A stretch of DNA of 32,007 bases from a bacterium (GTDB lineage: Bacteria; UBP6; JAFGXH01), in the NCBI GenBank assembly GCA_027064085.1, contig JAMOQH010000151.1:1-32007 (forward strand), written 5' to 3'. Position 1 is the first letter of the stretch. Each line of letters opens with the position of its first letter. The notes beneath the pieces were generated by a model, which saw nothing but the letters and a program-made list of their open reading frames with translations, did not search any database and was not told where the DNA came from. A program made the position numbers and the translations under genes. This document shows positions 8,041 to 16,822 of this stretch, piece after piece.

Positions 8041-8061
8041 GGCTAGAATTTATTTCTAGCC
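8041..8061 (-). terminator. Hairpin after the lipoprotein gene, likely terminator
   Basis: GGCTAGAA and TTCTAGCC form a perfect 8-bp stem with a 5-nt loop. On the minus strand it is followed, after about ten bases, by a run of T (TTTCTTTTTTT). A second, weaker stem (8084-8089 with 8099-8104, GCTTAG/CTAAGC) lies closer to the lipoprotein stop. Position fits the end of the aminotransferase-lipoprotein unit, just upstream of thiI. The T-tract is not immediately adjacent, so termination may be partial. Confidence 0.5.
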
Positions 8062-8117
8062 TAATTTGGTTACTTTTTTCAAAGCTTAGACAATGTGGCT
8101 AAGCGACAATCATTTAA

Positions 8118-9107
8118 TCATTCTATAACTTTAAAACTAGATTTCATATCCATTTTCATATTAACCTTATTTATTTTTACGCTTATACGGGTATGAGTAT
8201 ATGATTCTTTTACATTTCCTTTATCAATATCAAATAATACCCAACCACTCATTTCGTTCTTTTTTATATTGATTTTCTGATTACTTGAATCTAGCTTAAA
8301 ATCAATAATTGGCTTTAAAACAGCAAATTTTTTATCTTTAGAAATAGAATCAACAGTGTATTTCTTTTTAGACTTTATTTTAAGCATTGAATTATCTTGT
8401 ACACCTTCTCGGCCATCATAAGTATCACCAACTTTAAGATCATTTTGGGGGAGCAAAATAAGTGATATATTTACAAATTGTTCTGCTTTTTTTGAAATAT
8501 CATTTTTTAATTTTTCCTCAGAACCATTGCCCATAATATTTAAAATAGATTTCAAATCAAGCTCTGAAAGAGTTCCTGATGAATCAACGTTAGCTTTAAT
8601 ACTAGTATTAATAAGAGTTCTTAATAGTTCTGAATTAGGAAGTGTATTTTCTTTAGATTCGCTATCATATTTTAATACCTTATCTTGTCCTTTTCTATCT
8701 TTAAACTTTAATTCTGTTGTAATTCTTGAAATTACCCAATTTAATTCATAGTTTTCATTTTCTAGCTTTTTCTTTGTTTCATAATGGCCATAAAGATGAG
8801 TATTAATAAAAGTTAAATTATTATTATACCTTACACTCATCTTTAAAAAATGAACAATATTTATCTTTTTTCCAACTTTAAACTTGTATCTTAATTTAAT
8901 AGCCTCATTACTTGTTTCAAAACTAGGTTTTTTCTTAGAAAACTCTATGTTTTCTGATAATTTATTATCATTTTTATTAATTTTAGTTACTTTTTTACTA
9001 TTAGTTTTATTTTTTGTACTTGAATTATTTTCAGCAACTTTTTTACAAGATGAAAATCCCAATATAAATGCTAAAAATATTATTAATCCATATTTATAAA
9101 ATCTCAT
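8118..9107 (-). CDS. Lipoprotein of unknown function (DUF6263-like)
   Basis: The 329 residues begin with a signal peptide ending in GFSSC, so Cys21 would be lipidated. A Ser/Asn/Lys-rich linker follows (about 22-60), then a beta-rich body starting LRYKFKVGKKINIVHFLKM. The body has amphipathic strands and a closing segment on measured intermediates (GWVLFDIDKGNVKESYTH). This layout resembles DUF6263-type envelope proteins ('LRYKFKPGD' start), but similarity is by eye and weak. The ATG overlaps the aminotransferase stop in an ATGA, so the two are translationally coupled. There is no enzyme motif. Confidence 0.7.
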   Translation of the reverse strand: MRFYKYGLIIFLAFILGFSSCKKVAENNSSTKNKTNSKKVTKINKNDNKLSENIEFSKKKPSFETSNEAIKLRYKFKVGKKINIVHFLKMSVRYNNNLTFINTHLYGHYETKKKLENENYELNWVISRITTELKFKDRKGQDKVLKYDSESKENTLPNSELLRTLINTSIKANVDSSGTLSELDLKSILNIMGNGSEEKLKNDISKKAEQFVNISLILLPQNDLKVGDTYDGREGVQDNSMLKIKSKKKYTVDSISKDKKFAVLKPIIDFKLDSSNQKINIKKNEMSGWVLFDIDKGNVKESYTHTRISVKINKVNMKMDMKSSFKVIE

Positions 9108-10315
9108 TTACCTTCCTCTTTTAATTTTTTAACAAATTCTTCTATTTTATCATAAGCTCTATTTAGAATTTCTTCATTAGGTAAAAATACAACTCGAAAA
9201 TGCTTAGTATTGGGCTTTTGACCAAATCCACTACCAGGAACAGTAACAACCCCATACTCGTTTATTAATCTTTTACAAAATGTAAAATCATCAATATCTA
9301 AATCTATTTTAATAAAGGCATAAAAAGCTCCACTAGTTTTTACTAAAGATAAACCATCTATTGCATTTATCCTATTGTAAGTAATTTCACCACGCTTTTT
9401 TAACTTATTTAACATTTCCCTTATATGAGGTTGAGGAGTCAAAAGAGCATTTTTTATAGCAAATTGTTCTGGTTTATTTGCACTAAGCCTTGCTCTTACA
9501 AATTTTTGCATTCCTTCATTATAATCAGAAATTAATTCATCTTTACCTGTTACTATTCCCCAGCCAATTCTAAAGCCCGGAACAACATGAGACTTTGATA
9601 AACCATTAAATGTTATAATTGGTGCATTAGTATCTATAGTTGCCATAGAAATATGCTTATCATTTTCATCAAATAATAATTTATCATAGATTTCATCTGC
9701 AAATAACAATAATCCATATTTTTTAGCTAATTCAATAACTCCTTTTAAGGATTCTTTTGAATAATTAGTCCCTGTTGGATTATTAGGATTGATAATTAGT
9801 ACCCCCTTAGTATTTTCATCTATTTTTGATTCTAAATCTTTTAAATCAGGCTCCCAATTATTTTCTTCATCAAGAAAATAATGCCTTGGTTCTGCTCCTA
9901 ATTTATTAATAATGGCATCATAAAGAGGATAAGTAGGTGCAGGAAGTAAAAAATTGTCACCAGCATTTAATAATGCAGTTAAAGCTATATCAATTGCTTC
10001 ACTTGCACCAGTGGTTACAAATATCTCTTTTATATTTTTAAATCCCTTACTTTTAGCATCAAGTCTAATTGCATTTACCGCCTCATCAATACCATTAGAA
10101 GGAGCATAACCATTTTGATTATCTCTCATTGCTTTTACAGTATCATCTATTACTTGAGGCGGAGTAACAAAATCGTAAATATTAGGATCTCCAATATTTA
10201 ACCAAAGCATTTCTTTACCCGTTTTTTCTACTTCTTTTGCAAGCACAACTATATCTCTTATTGCATACTTAATATTTTCTGTCCTTTTTGCAGGAATAAT
10301 TTTTTTCCAAGCCAT
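9104..10315 (-). CDS. PLP-dependent class I aminotransferase, AlaA-like
   Basis: Probably the glutamate-pyruvate (alanine) aminotransferase group. The 403 residues match the length of E. coli AlaA (405). The same landmark blocks occur: KEMLWLNIGDPN, QNGYAPSNGIDEA, VTTGASEAIDIAL, LLPAPTYPLYDA, GVLIINPNNPTGT, LLFADEIYDKLLFD, and TFNGLSKSHVVPGFRIGW, with Lys241 as the Schiff-base lysine. The C-terminal Arg that binds the substrate carboxylate is in HFRVVFLP. GAGG lies 6 nt before the ATG. First gene of a two-gene unit with the downstream lipoprotein (4-nt ATGA overlap). Exact substrate cannot be read from sequence; aspartate or branched-chain use is possible. Confidence 0.9.
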   Translation of the reverse strand: MAWKKIIPAKRTENIKYAIRDIVVLAKEVEKTGKEMLWLNIGDPNIYDFVTPPQVIDDTVKAMRDNQNGYAPSNGIDEAVNAIRLDAKSKGFKNIKEIFVTTGASEAIDIALTALLNAGDNFLLPAPTYPLYDAIINKLGAEPRHYFLDEENNWEPDLKDLESKIDENTKGVLIINPNNPTGTNYSKESLKGVIELAKKYGLLLFADEIYDKLLFDENDKHISMATIDTNAPIITFNGLSKSHVVPGFRIGWGIVTGKDELISDYNEGMQKFVRARLSANKPEQFAIKNALLTPQPHIREMLNKLKKRGEITYNRINAIDGLSLVKTSGAFYAFIKIDLDIDDFTFCKRLINEYGVVTVPGSGFGQKPNTKHFRVVFLPNEEILNRAYDKIEEFVKKLKEEGK

Positions 10316-10339
10316 AACAACCTCTAAATAAACAAGGCT

Positions 10340-10368
10340 AATTTACCATAGTGATAATATTAATTCAA
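10340..10368 (-). promoter_or_regulatory. Putative promoter of the aminotransferase-lipoprotein unit
   Basis: On the minus strand TTGAAT (10363-10368), a 17-nt spacer and TAAATT (10340-10345), about 25 nt before the start codon. A moderate match. Confidence 0.35.
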
Positions 10369-10521
10369 TCATTTATTAATAAAAATCCACATATTTAGTA
10401 ATGAACCCACTTTTTTTACATTTAAAAAATGTTATTTTGCTAATTATTCTAAAATCAATTGAATTTTTATAAAAAATATATAATAATGCTCTTGCAGAGT
10501 TTTTTAAATATAAGTAATAAT

Positions 10522-10644
10522 ATGGATAATAAATTTAAAAGTAAGGAAATAAGTAAAAAAAGGTTATACTTTTCATTAACCAACAAGTGCAATGATAATG
10601 AAGATATTCTTTTACCATATTCAAAAAATATAGGAGAAATATGA
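10522..10644 (+). CDS. Possible small protein (40 residues), coupled to the next gene
   Basis: An open frame whose TGA overlaps the ATG of the following gene (ATGA, 10641-10644), which suggests it is or was translated. Starts are uncertain: ATG 10522, ATG 10486 or TTG 10459, none with a good ribosome site. The sequence contains YFSLTNKCN, which recalls the start of a radical-SAM motif (LTNxCN), but the remaining cysteines are missing. It could be a leader peptide, an unknown small gene or a remnant. Confidence 0.3.
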   Translation: MDNKFKSKEISKKRLYFSLTNKCNDNEDILLPYSKNIGEI

Positions 10645-11027
10645 TTCCAATGACATTTGAAGAAACCATTATGCTTGATTTAGAAAATAGTGTATCATGG
10701 CTTTTAAAAAATAAACTACTTGATAAAAACGGTAGAATTTATCACTCGGTATTTCTTAAAACAGAAAATGATGCAAAAAAAGTACTTAAGCATTTAATAA
10801 ATAAAGGCTATAAAGATACTTATGCAGATATATTAGAAGATGATGACTATCCTTTTTTACTAGAGTTTTCTAAAACAATAAAAATGAACAAAGAGCATAT
10901 CGATATTGATATAAAAAATATCCTTAGTTTATTAAAATCTTTCCATTACGACTATAATAATTTTACAATTTTAATTGATATTAATGGTGACGAAACTAAG
11001 TTTTTTAACCCTAGCGAAGTTATTTAA
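10641..11027 (+). CDS. Small acidic protein, possibly RraB-like (RNase E regulator fold)
   Basis: The 128-residue soluble protein has AGGAG (10632-10636) just before the ATG, so it is a real gene. The order of features resembles the RraB/DUF1260 fold: HSVFLKTENDAKKVLKHLINKGY (compare 'H-F-x-F-x-x-x-x-x-A-x-x-F-x-x-x-L-x-x-x-GY'), a strand with acidic residues (DILEDDDYPFLLEFSKTIKM), then a helix with I-D-x-D-I-x-x-I. The glycine-rich YDGW motif of classic RraB is absent. I give the family as a suggestion only. It stands alone upstream of the FIST kinase, 194 nt apart. Confidence 0.6.
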   Translation: MIPMTFEETIMLDLENSVSWLLKNKLLDKNGRIYHSVFLKTENDAKKVLKHLINKGYKDTYADILEDDDYPFLLEFSKTIKMNKEHIDIDIKNILSLLKSFHYDYNNFTILIDINGDETKFFNPSEVI

Positions 11028-11221
11028 TATTAATTTAATTTACTCCAATAAAGAATCAAATGGAGATAAAATAATAATTAGTTATTTAATATTTTAATTA
11101 AAAAATCAAGAAAATACTAAAAGATATTGTGAATTACTGAATTTCATTCATATAACTAGAAAAAATAAAAAAAATATCTTATAATAAAACAATGTGCTTT
11201 TAGTTCTTATAAAAGGAGTAA

Positions 11222-13195
11222 ATGAAAACAATAAACTATAATTACTTAAACAATAATGAATTAGAAAATTTTATTAATAAAAATGATAAGTTTAAAGCTA
11301 ATCAGTTACTATTACAAATTTTTACGGGAGTATGTAGTATACAATTTATTAGAGAAATCATAAATATAATAAAAAAAAAACTTCCACATATAAAAATAAT
11401 AGGAGCCACAACAAGTGGTGAAATCATTGGTGATTCTGTACAAAATAATTCCACAGTATTTTCATTTACAATATTTGAAGCCACCAAAATCATTACATAT
11501 TATACAGAAAATAAAGAACATAGTTATGAAACTGCTCAAAATTTAATCAAACAATTTGATAAAACAAATAAAGCAACGCTTGCAATTTCATTTACAGATG
11601 GCCTCAATACAAATGGTGAAACTTATCTAAATGCATTTCATAATTATGATAACAATCTTATAGTTGCAGGAGGACTTGCTGGTGATAACAGAACATTTAC
11701 TCAAACAATTGTTTTCACTGAAAATAAAATATTAACAAATGGTGCGGTAGTTGCTTTATTATACAATGATAACTTAAAAGTAACAACTGAAGTTAACTTT
11801 GGCTGGAAAAACTTAGGAAAAAAATTAAAAATAACCAAAGTTAAAGAAAACATAGTATATGAGATAGATAATATTCCTGCGGTTGATATATACAAAAAAT
11901 ACTTAGGAAAACATGTAGTAGAAGATATTCCTGCATCAATAGTTGAATTTCCTTTAATAATTCAAAGAGATGGAGTAAATATTGCAAGAGCTGTTGTTGG
12001 ACAACAAGAAGATAAATCTCTATTTTTTGCAGGGAATATCAATTTAAATGATGAAGTAACTTTTGGATATGCCAATATAAAATCCATGTTAAAAGATGGA
12101 AACAACTCATATACTAAATTTTCTAACTTAAATGTAGAGTCTATTTTTATATACTCTTGTATGGCAAGGAAAATATTTATCGGAGATGAAATTAGTTTAG
12201 AGTTAAAACCATTAAATAAAATAACCGAATTAAGTGGTTTCTTTACCTATGGAGAATTTTTTTCAGATACTAAAATCAATGAAAACAAATTATTAAATCA
12301 AACAATGACTATACTAGCTCTTAGTGAAAATACCGAAACAATCCCCCCCAAAAAAAATGATAATCAAATAATTACAAATAAATCTAGTCAATATAGAACT
12401 CTTGAGGCGTTAACTCATCTTCTTACCCAAACAACATCAGAACTAGAAGAAATCCATAATTCACTAGAAAAGAGAATCCAAGAAGAAGTTCAAAAGAATA
12501 GGGAAAAGGATAAAAAATTATTTCAACAAACTAGATTTGCTCAAATGGGTGAAATGATAGACTTAATAGCTCATCAATGGCTACAACCAATTCATTTAAT
12601 AAAATTAAAAACATCTTTTATAGATAATAAAAACCAAAATGGGCATTTAACAAAAGAAAAGATAGAAGAATTTACAAATAATTTAACTATTCAGACTAAC
12701 CATATAATCAAAACTTTGCATGAATTTAGAAGTTTTTTTAAAAATGAAAATAAAATTTCTAGAGTATCTTATAAAAAACTAATTGATGGAGTATTATTAC
12801 TATTAAAAGATAGAATTAAAAATGAAATAGAAATCATCTTAGATTTTAATCATAATATTAAGGTAAATGTAATAGAAAATGAATTCAAACATATACTGAT
12901 TAATATTATAAACAATGCTATTGATAGTTTTAATAAAAAAAGTATTAAAAATAAAAAATTTATTTTTAACATTACAGAATTAGATGGTTTTATCTCACTT
13001 AATATCATAGATAATGCTGGTGGAATTCCCAATAATATAATAGAGCATATTTTTGAACCATACTTTACAACTAAAGAAGAAGGATCAGGTGTTGGGCTTT
13101 ATTTTTCATCAATGATAATAGAAAAGATAGGTGGAAAGTTACTTGTAGAAAATCATAATAATGGAGTAAAGTTTAATATTTTAGTTAAAAAGTAA
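11222..13195 (+). CDS. FIST-domain sensor histidine kinase (soluble)
   Basis: The 657 residues have no membrane segment. FIST_N is about 25-215 (IIGATTSGEIIGD, ATLAISFTDG, IVAGGLAGDN) and FIST_C about 220-370 (FIYSCMARKIFIG, GFFTYGEF). A coiled coil (about 385-445) leads to a HisKA-type domain with His451 in LIAHQWLQPI; many relatives have HQWRQPL. The HATPase has an N-box around INNAIDSF (about 560), DNAGGIP, and FEPYFTTKEEGSGVGLY. FIST domains are proposed to sense small ligands such as amino acids. No response regulator is adjacent. AAAGGAG precedes the ATG. Two homopolymers lie inside: A10 at 11371-11380 and C7A8 at 12343-12357, the latter in the linker between sensor and kinase. Confidence 0.92.
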   Translation: MKTINYNYLNNNELENFINKNDKFKANQLLLQIFTGVCSIQFIREIINIIKKKLPHIKIIGATTSGEIIGDSVQNNSTVFSFTIFEATKIITYYTENKEHSYETAQNLIKQFDKTNKATLAISFTDGLNTNGETYLNAFHNYDNNLIVAGGLAGDNRTFTQTIVFTENKILTNGAVVALLYNDNLKVTTEVNFGWKNLGKKLKITKVKENIVYEIDNIPAVDIYKKYLGKHVVEDIPASIVEFPLIIQRDGVNIARAVVGQQEDKSLFFAGNINLNDEVTFGYANIKSMLKDGNNSYTKFSNLNVESIFIYSCMARKIFIGDEISLELKPLNKITELSGFFTYGEFFSDTKINENKLLNQTMTILALSENTETIPPKKNDNQIITNKSSQYRTLEALTHLLTQTTSELEEIHNSLEKRIQEEVQKNREKDKKLFQQTRFAQMGEMIDLIAHQWLQPIHLIKLKTSFIDNKNQNGHLTKEKIEEFTNNLTIQTNHIIKTLHEFRSFFKNENKISRVSYKKLIDGVLLLLKDRIKNEIEIILDFNHNIKVNVIENEFKHILINIINNAIDSFNKKSIKNKKFIFNITELDGFISLNIIDNAGGIPNNIIEHIFEPYFTTKEEGSGVGLYFSSMIIEKIGGKLLVENHNNGVKFNILVKK

Positions 13196-13269
13196 TTTAT
13201 TTTATTCATAAAACTTGTTAAATACCACTAATAATGATAGATAACTTATAGATATTTTGTAGGTATTTT

Positions 13270-15264
13270 ATGAACGATAATATTGTAAATCAAGAAATTC
13301 ATAATCTCAGAGAACTTGCAATTAGACATATGAAAAACTTATCAAAACAATACCCAAGTATTCAAGATGCTACTACTGAAATTATTAATTTAGAAGCTAT
13401 ATTGAACTTACCAAAAGGAACAGAGCATTTTCTTTCTGATATACATGGAGAACATGAAGCTTTTTTACATGTATTAAAAAATGCCTCGGGAGTTATTAGA
13501 AGAAAAATAAACGATGTTTTTCAAGAAGAGTTAAACGAAAAAGAAAAGAAGCTATTAGCAACAATTATTTATTATCCTAGAGAAAAACTAAAATTAATAA
13601 AAAAAGAAGGATATAAGAACTTTCAATTATTTCAAAAAGATATAATCTACCAATTAATCAAGGTTTGTAGAGCTGTTTCTGCCAAATATACTAGATTAAA
13701 AGTAAGAGAAGTACTTCCTAAAAATTATGCTTACATAATAGAAGAATTACTTAATAAGCAAGAAATAGGACATAAAGAATTATACTACCAAAAAATTATA
13801 GAAAGTATCATTTTGTTAAATAGAGGAGAAGACTTTATTACTAATATATCTAGAGTAATAAAAAGGCTAGCTGTTAAAAGATTACATATTATTGGAGATA
13901 TTTATGATAGAGGTCCTGGAGCTGAAATAATAATGGATAGACTCATGTTGCACCAATTTCTTGATATTCAATGGGGAAATCATGATATTTTATGGATGAG
14001 TGCAGCAAGCGGTCATAAAGCATCTATTGCCAATGTTTTAAGAATTTCTCTTAGATATGCAAATTTAAAAACTCTAGAAAATGGATATGGAATAAATTTA
14101 ATGCCTTTATCAACATTTGCAAATAAATATTATAAAAATGATGAGTGTAAAAACTTTTATCCAAAATCTAAACATGATTACGATGATGATGAATTACAAT
14201 TAATTGCTAGAATGCACAAAACAATAAGTATTATTCAATTTAAATTAGAGTCACAAATAATAAAAAAGAGGCCTTCATTTAATATGAATGCGAGAATACT
14301 TCTTGATAAAATCAACTACAGTAATTACTCTATTAAAATAAATAAGGAGAATTTTAAGCTCAACAGTACAAGTTTTCCAACCATAGATCAAAGTAATCCA
14401 ATAAAGCTATCAAAAGCAGAAACAATACTCATTAATAAACTAGCTTTATCATTTCAAACTAATGAAAAACTACAAAAACACATTAAATACTTGTATTCCA
14501 AAGGAAGTGTATATCTTACACATAACAATAATCTACTTTTTCATGGAGAAATACCTCTCAATAAAGATGGCTCTTTAAAAGAAGTTAATATTTCAAATGT
14601 TAAGCTAAAAGGAAAAGAATTATTAAATTATTTTGATAAAATGGCAAGAATAGGTTTTTTTGAAAGAGAAAATATTAAAAACAAAGAATTAGGAATGGAT
14701 TTAATGTGGTATTTATGGTGTGGAAAAGATAGTCCTTTATTTGGAAAAAATAAAATGGCTACTTTTGAAAGATATTTTATAGATGATAAAAAAATACATA
14801 AAGAAGGTAAGAACCCATATTTTAACTTAAGAGAAAACGAGCAAATAATCGATAAAATTTTAAAAGAGTTTGGATTGAATGATAAAAATTCAAGAATAAT
14901 CAATGGACATGTTCCTGTAAAGGTAAAAAAAGGGGAACATCCAGTAAAAGCAAATAACAGATTAGTTGTTATTGATGGAGGTTTCTCCAAGGCATATCAG
15001 GATGTTACTGGAATAGCAGGCTATACATTGATTTATAATTCGTGGGGATTACTTCTTGCATCTCACGAACCATTCACTTCTGTTAAAGATGCTATTAAAA
15101 ATGAAACGGATATTAGGTCATCAATGGTTTTACTCGATAAAGTAAAAGAAAGAACAAGGATAAAAGATACAGACCAAGGTAAAGAAATAATGACACAAAT
15201 ACATGATTTAAAAAAATTAGTTAAGTTTTATCAAAATGGGATTATAAGAGAATTTGGAGAATAG
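13270..15264 (+). CDS. fbp: Fructose-1,6-bisphosphatase, class III
   Basis: Hydrolyses fructose-1,6-bisphosphate to fructose-6-phosphate in gluconeogenesis. It is a metallophosphatase-type FBPase as in Firmicutes: SDIHGEHEAF at about 56, IIGDIYDRGPG at about 206, QWGNHDILWMSA at about 235, INGHVPVK and VIDGGFSKAYQ further on. At 664 residues it is close to B. subtilis Fbp (about 670). Alternative gluconeogenic FBPases are not visible in the window; gpmI at 30112 serves the same pathway. The ribosome site (TAGG) is weak. It starts 74 nt after the FIST kinase, with a possible weak promoter (TTGTTA at 13215, 17 nt, TAGATA) between. Confidence 0.95.
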   Translation: MNDNIVNQEIHNLRELAIRHMKNLSKQYPSIQDATTEIINLEAILNLPKGTEHFLSDIHGEHEAFLHVLKNASGVIRRKINDVFQEELNEKEKKLLATIIYYPREKLKLIKKEGYKNFQLFQKDIIYQLIKVCRAVSAKYTRLKVREVLPKNYAYIIEELLNKQEIGHKELYYQKIIESIILLNRGEDFITNISRVIKRLAVKRLHIIGDIYDRGPGAEIIMDRLMLHQFLDIQWGNHDILWMSAASGHKASIANVLRISLRYANLKTLENGYGINLMPLSTFANKYYKNDECKNFYPKSKHDYDDDELQLIARMHKTISIIQFKLESQIIKKRPSFNMNARILLDKINYSNYSIKINKENFKLNSTSFPTIDQSNPIKLSKAETILINKLALSFQTNEKLQKHIKYLYSKGSVYLTHNNNLLFHGEIPLNKDGSLKEVNISNVKLKGKELLNYFDKMARIGFFERENIKNKELGMDLMWYLWCGKDSPLFGKNKMATFERYFIDDKKIHKEGKNPYFNLRENEQIIDKILKEFGLNDKNSRIINGHVPVKVKKGEHPVKANNRLVVIDGGFSKAYQDVTGIAGYTLIYNSWGLLLASHEPFTSVKDAIKNETDIRSSMVLLDKVKERTRIKDTDQGKEIMTQIHDLKKLVKFYQNGIIREFGE

Positions 15265-15306
15265 TTAACTTTCAATAATATCAATTCTAAAAATAAACTC
15301 AAAAAT

Positions 15307-15334
15307 TTTACTAAAATTATTTTATTGATATAAT
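15307..15334 (+). promoter_or_regulatory. Putative promoter of the NlpC/P60-like gene
   Basis: TTTACT (15307-15312), 16-nt spacer, perfect TATAAT (15329-15334), 22 nt before the start codon. Confidence 0.45.
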
Positions 15335-15356
15335 ACAATTTTATTTAAGGAGAAAA

Positions 15357-16721
15357 TTGATAAAAAAGATACTAACGATATTATCCTTTAGCGTTTTAAT
15401 TACAGTTACTTTACTAGGAAATAAAAATTTTCATATAAATAAATCAACTTCACAGCAGGAGTATAGAAAAAATTACGAAAAACATAATAAAATAAATTAC
15501 TTATTACGACTTACTCAAGAAGAACTTGAACTTTTAATATCTCAGCTAAGTACTATAAAAAAGAAAACTGCCCCACAAAAAAAAATTCTTTTAATTTTAA
15601 AACTTCTCTATTATTCAAAAGGGGTTCAAGCTATAAATAAACACGATAAAACTATTATATCTTTATATATCAATAAACTAAAATTAAATAATGTAAATTT
15701 AATCACTCAAACCCAAAACTTATTTACAAGTAAAAACAACAAATTTCTAAAAAGAATGCTCTCAATTGAAAACTTTCTTAAAAAATATAACAATTCAAGA
15801 ATGATAAAATATCAAACTTACAATTACTTAGGCCCATTTATAGAAAGCTACAAAACAATTTGTAAATTTGATAAAAAATTAACAGACAAACAAATATTTT
15901 ACTCATTAAAGAATAAAAAAACATGCAAGCTACAAAAAGAACTATTTAAAAACTTATCAATTAAAGAACTATTAAAAAGAATTGAATTTGGAGATAAACA
16001 AATTGTAAAAGGATATAATAAGCTCACTCCTTTTGTTGCTAAAATTATACTCACTGAAATAATATTAAATAAGTTATCTAGAAAAGAAAAAAAGATATTT
16101 CTTTCTAAAGTTATAAATAAAACTGATTATTCCGAATTTACTTGTGGAAAATTTTGCAATCAAAAAGAAGCTCATATCAAAAGAAATATAGATTTTATTA
16201 TTCCTCATAATGGTTATCAATTACTAAATTCAATAAAAGGAGCTAATCTAATAGATAAATACTCTAAAATATTTCTAAAAAACAAAAATTTTACCCCAAT
16301 AAAATACAACTCTCCCCTACTCACTGCAGGAATTGAATGTTCATTATTTTTACAAAGAGCTATAGAAAAGTCTAAAATTGCTAAAATTAAAGGGCGAATG
16401 AAAACAGACTATATGGATACATCGCTTGTAAAAAGTAAAATTGCTAAAAAATATATATTAAATACAGAGCAACAATTAAAATTAGGTGATATTATAAAAT
16501 TACATGGACACACCTATCTCTTTGTTGGCTACAAGAAAATAAATAATCATTATTACGCTGTTACTATAGAAGCTGTTGGTGGTAATTTAAGGTCTGCTGG
16601 TATTTTTTACAGAGATTTTTACAAAAATGATATAGGAAATTTCAATAAAAAAAGAGATAAAAACGGTAAAACCACTAGTGTCCCCAAAAATGAAAGATAC
16701 ATTATTTACAGACTAAAATAA
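15357..16721 (+). CDS. Secreted protein with divergent NlpC/P60-like C-terminal domain
   Basis: It starts with TTG, supported by AAGGAG (15347-15352) 4 nt upstream and by the signal peptide that begins exactly there (IKKILTILSFSVLITVTLLG). The central 250 residues are Lys-rich and helical and not recognised. The C-terminal part has the layout of a papain-like NlpC/P60 or CHAP hydrolase: AGIECSLFLQRA with Cys328 (canonical D-C-S-G-F), then LGDIIKLHGHTYLFVGY with His385 (canonical GD-x-x-x-x-x-H-V-x-x-Y-x-G). Such enzymes cut peptidoglycan stem peptides or related amides. The flanking residues differ from the canon (ECS instead of DCS), so activity is inferred. 454 residues. Confidence 0.7.
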   Translation: MIKKILTILSFSVLITVTLLGNKNFHINKSTSQQEYRKNYEKHNKINYLLRLTQEELELLISQLSTIKKKTAPQKKILLILKLLYYSKGVQAINKHDKTIISLYINKLKLNNVNLITQTQNLFTSKNNKFLKRMLSIENFLKKYNNSRMIKYQTYNYLGPFIESYKTICKFDKKLTDKQIFYSLKNKKTCKLQKELFKNLSIKELLKRIEFGDKQIVKGYNKLTPFVAKIILTEIILNKLSRKEKKIFLSKVINKTDYSEFTCGKFCNQKEAHIKRNIDFIIPHNGYQLLNSIKGANLIDKYSKIFLKNKNFTPIKYNSPLLTAGIECSLFLQRAIEKSKIAKIKGRMKTDYMDTSLVKSKIAKKYILNTEQQLKLGDIIKLHGHTYLFVGYKKINNHYYAVTIEAVGGNLRSAGIFYRDFYKNDIGNFNKKRDKNGKTTSVPKNERYIIYRLK

Positions 16722-16738
16722 TCAATTATTAATTAAAA

Positions 16739-16822
16739 TTGGAACAAAGTAGAAAAGAAATTGTTGTAAGAGTCAAAAATCAAGAACAGATTATTGATAT
16801 TGAAGAATTTCATATAAAATAA
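16739..16822 (+). pseudogene. Remnant of a gene 3' end
   Basis: Twenty-seven open codons from a TTG with no ribosome site read LEQSRKEIVVRVKNQEQ and on to HIK, then TAA at 16820-16822. The composition looks protein-like, and the stop abuts the opposing gene's stop with no gap. Close tail-to-tail packing of real genes is seen elsewhere in this window (2 and 5 nt). The family is not recognised. Confidence 0.3.

Noticed and set aside
8009-8117. TPP riboswitch before thiI
   Set aside because: Only simple hairpins are seen here; the conserved TPP aptamer motifs are missing, and thiI acts in tRNA thiolation.
10459-10521. Longer N-terminus of the small gene before the RraB-like gene, from TTG 10459
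   Set aside because: There is no ribosome site, and the AT-rich stretch overlaps what looks like promoter DNA (TATAAT at 10479-10484).
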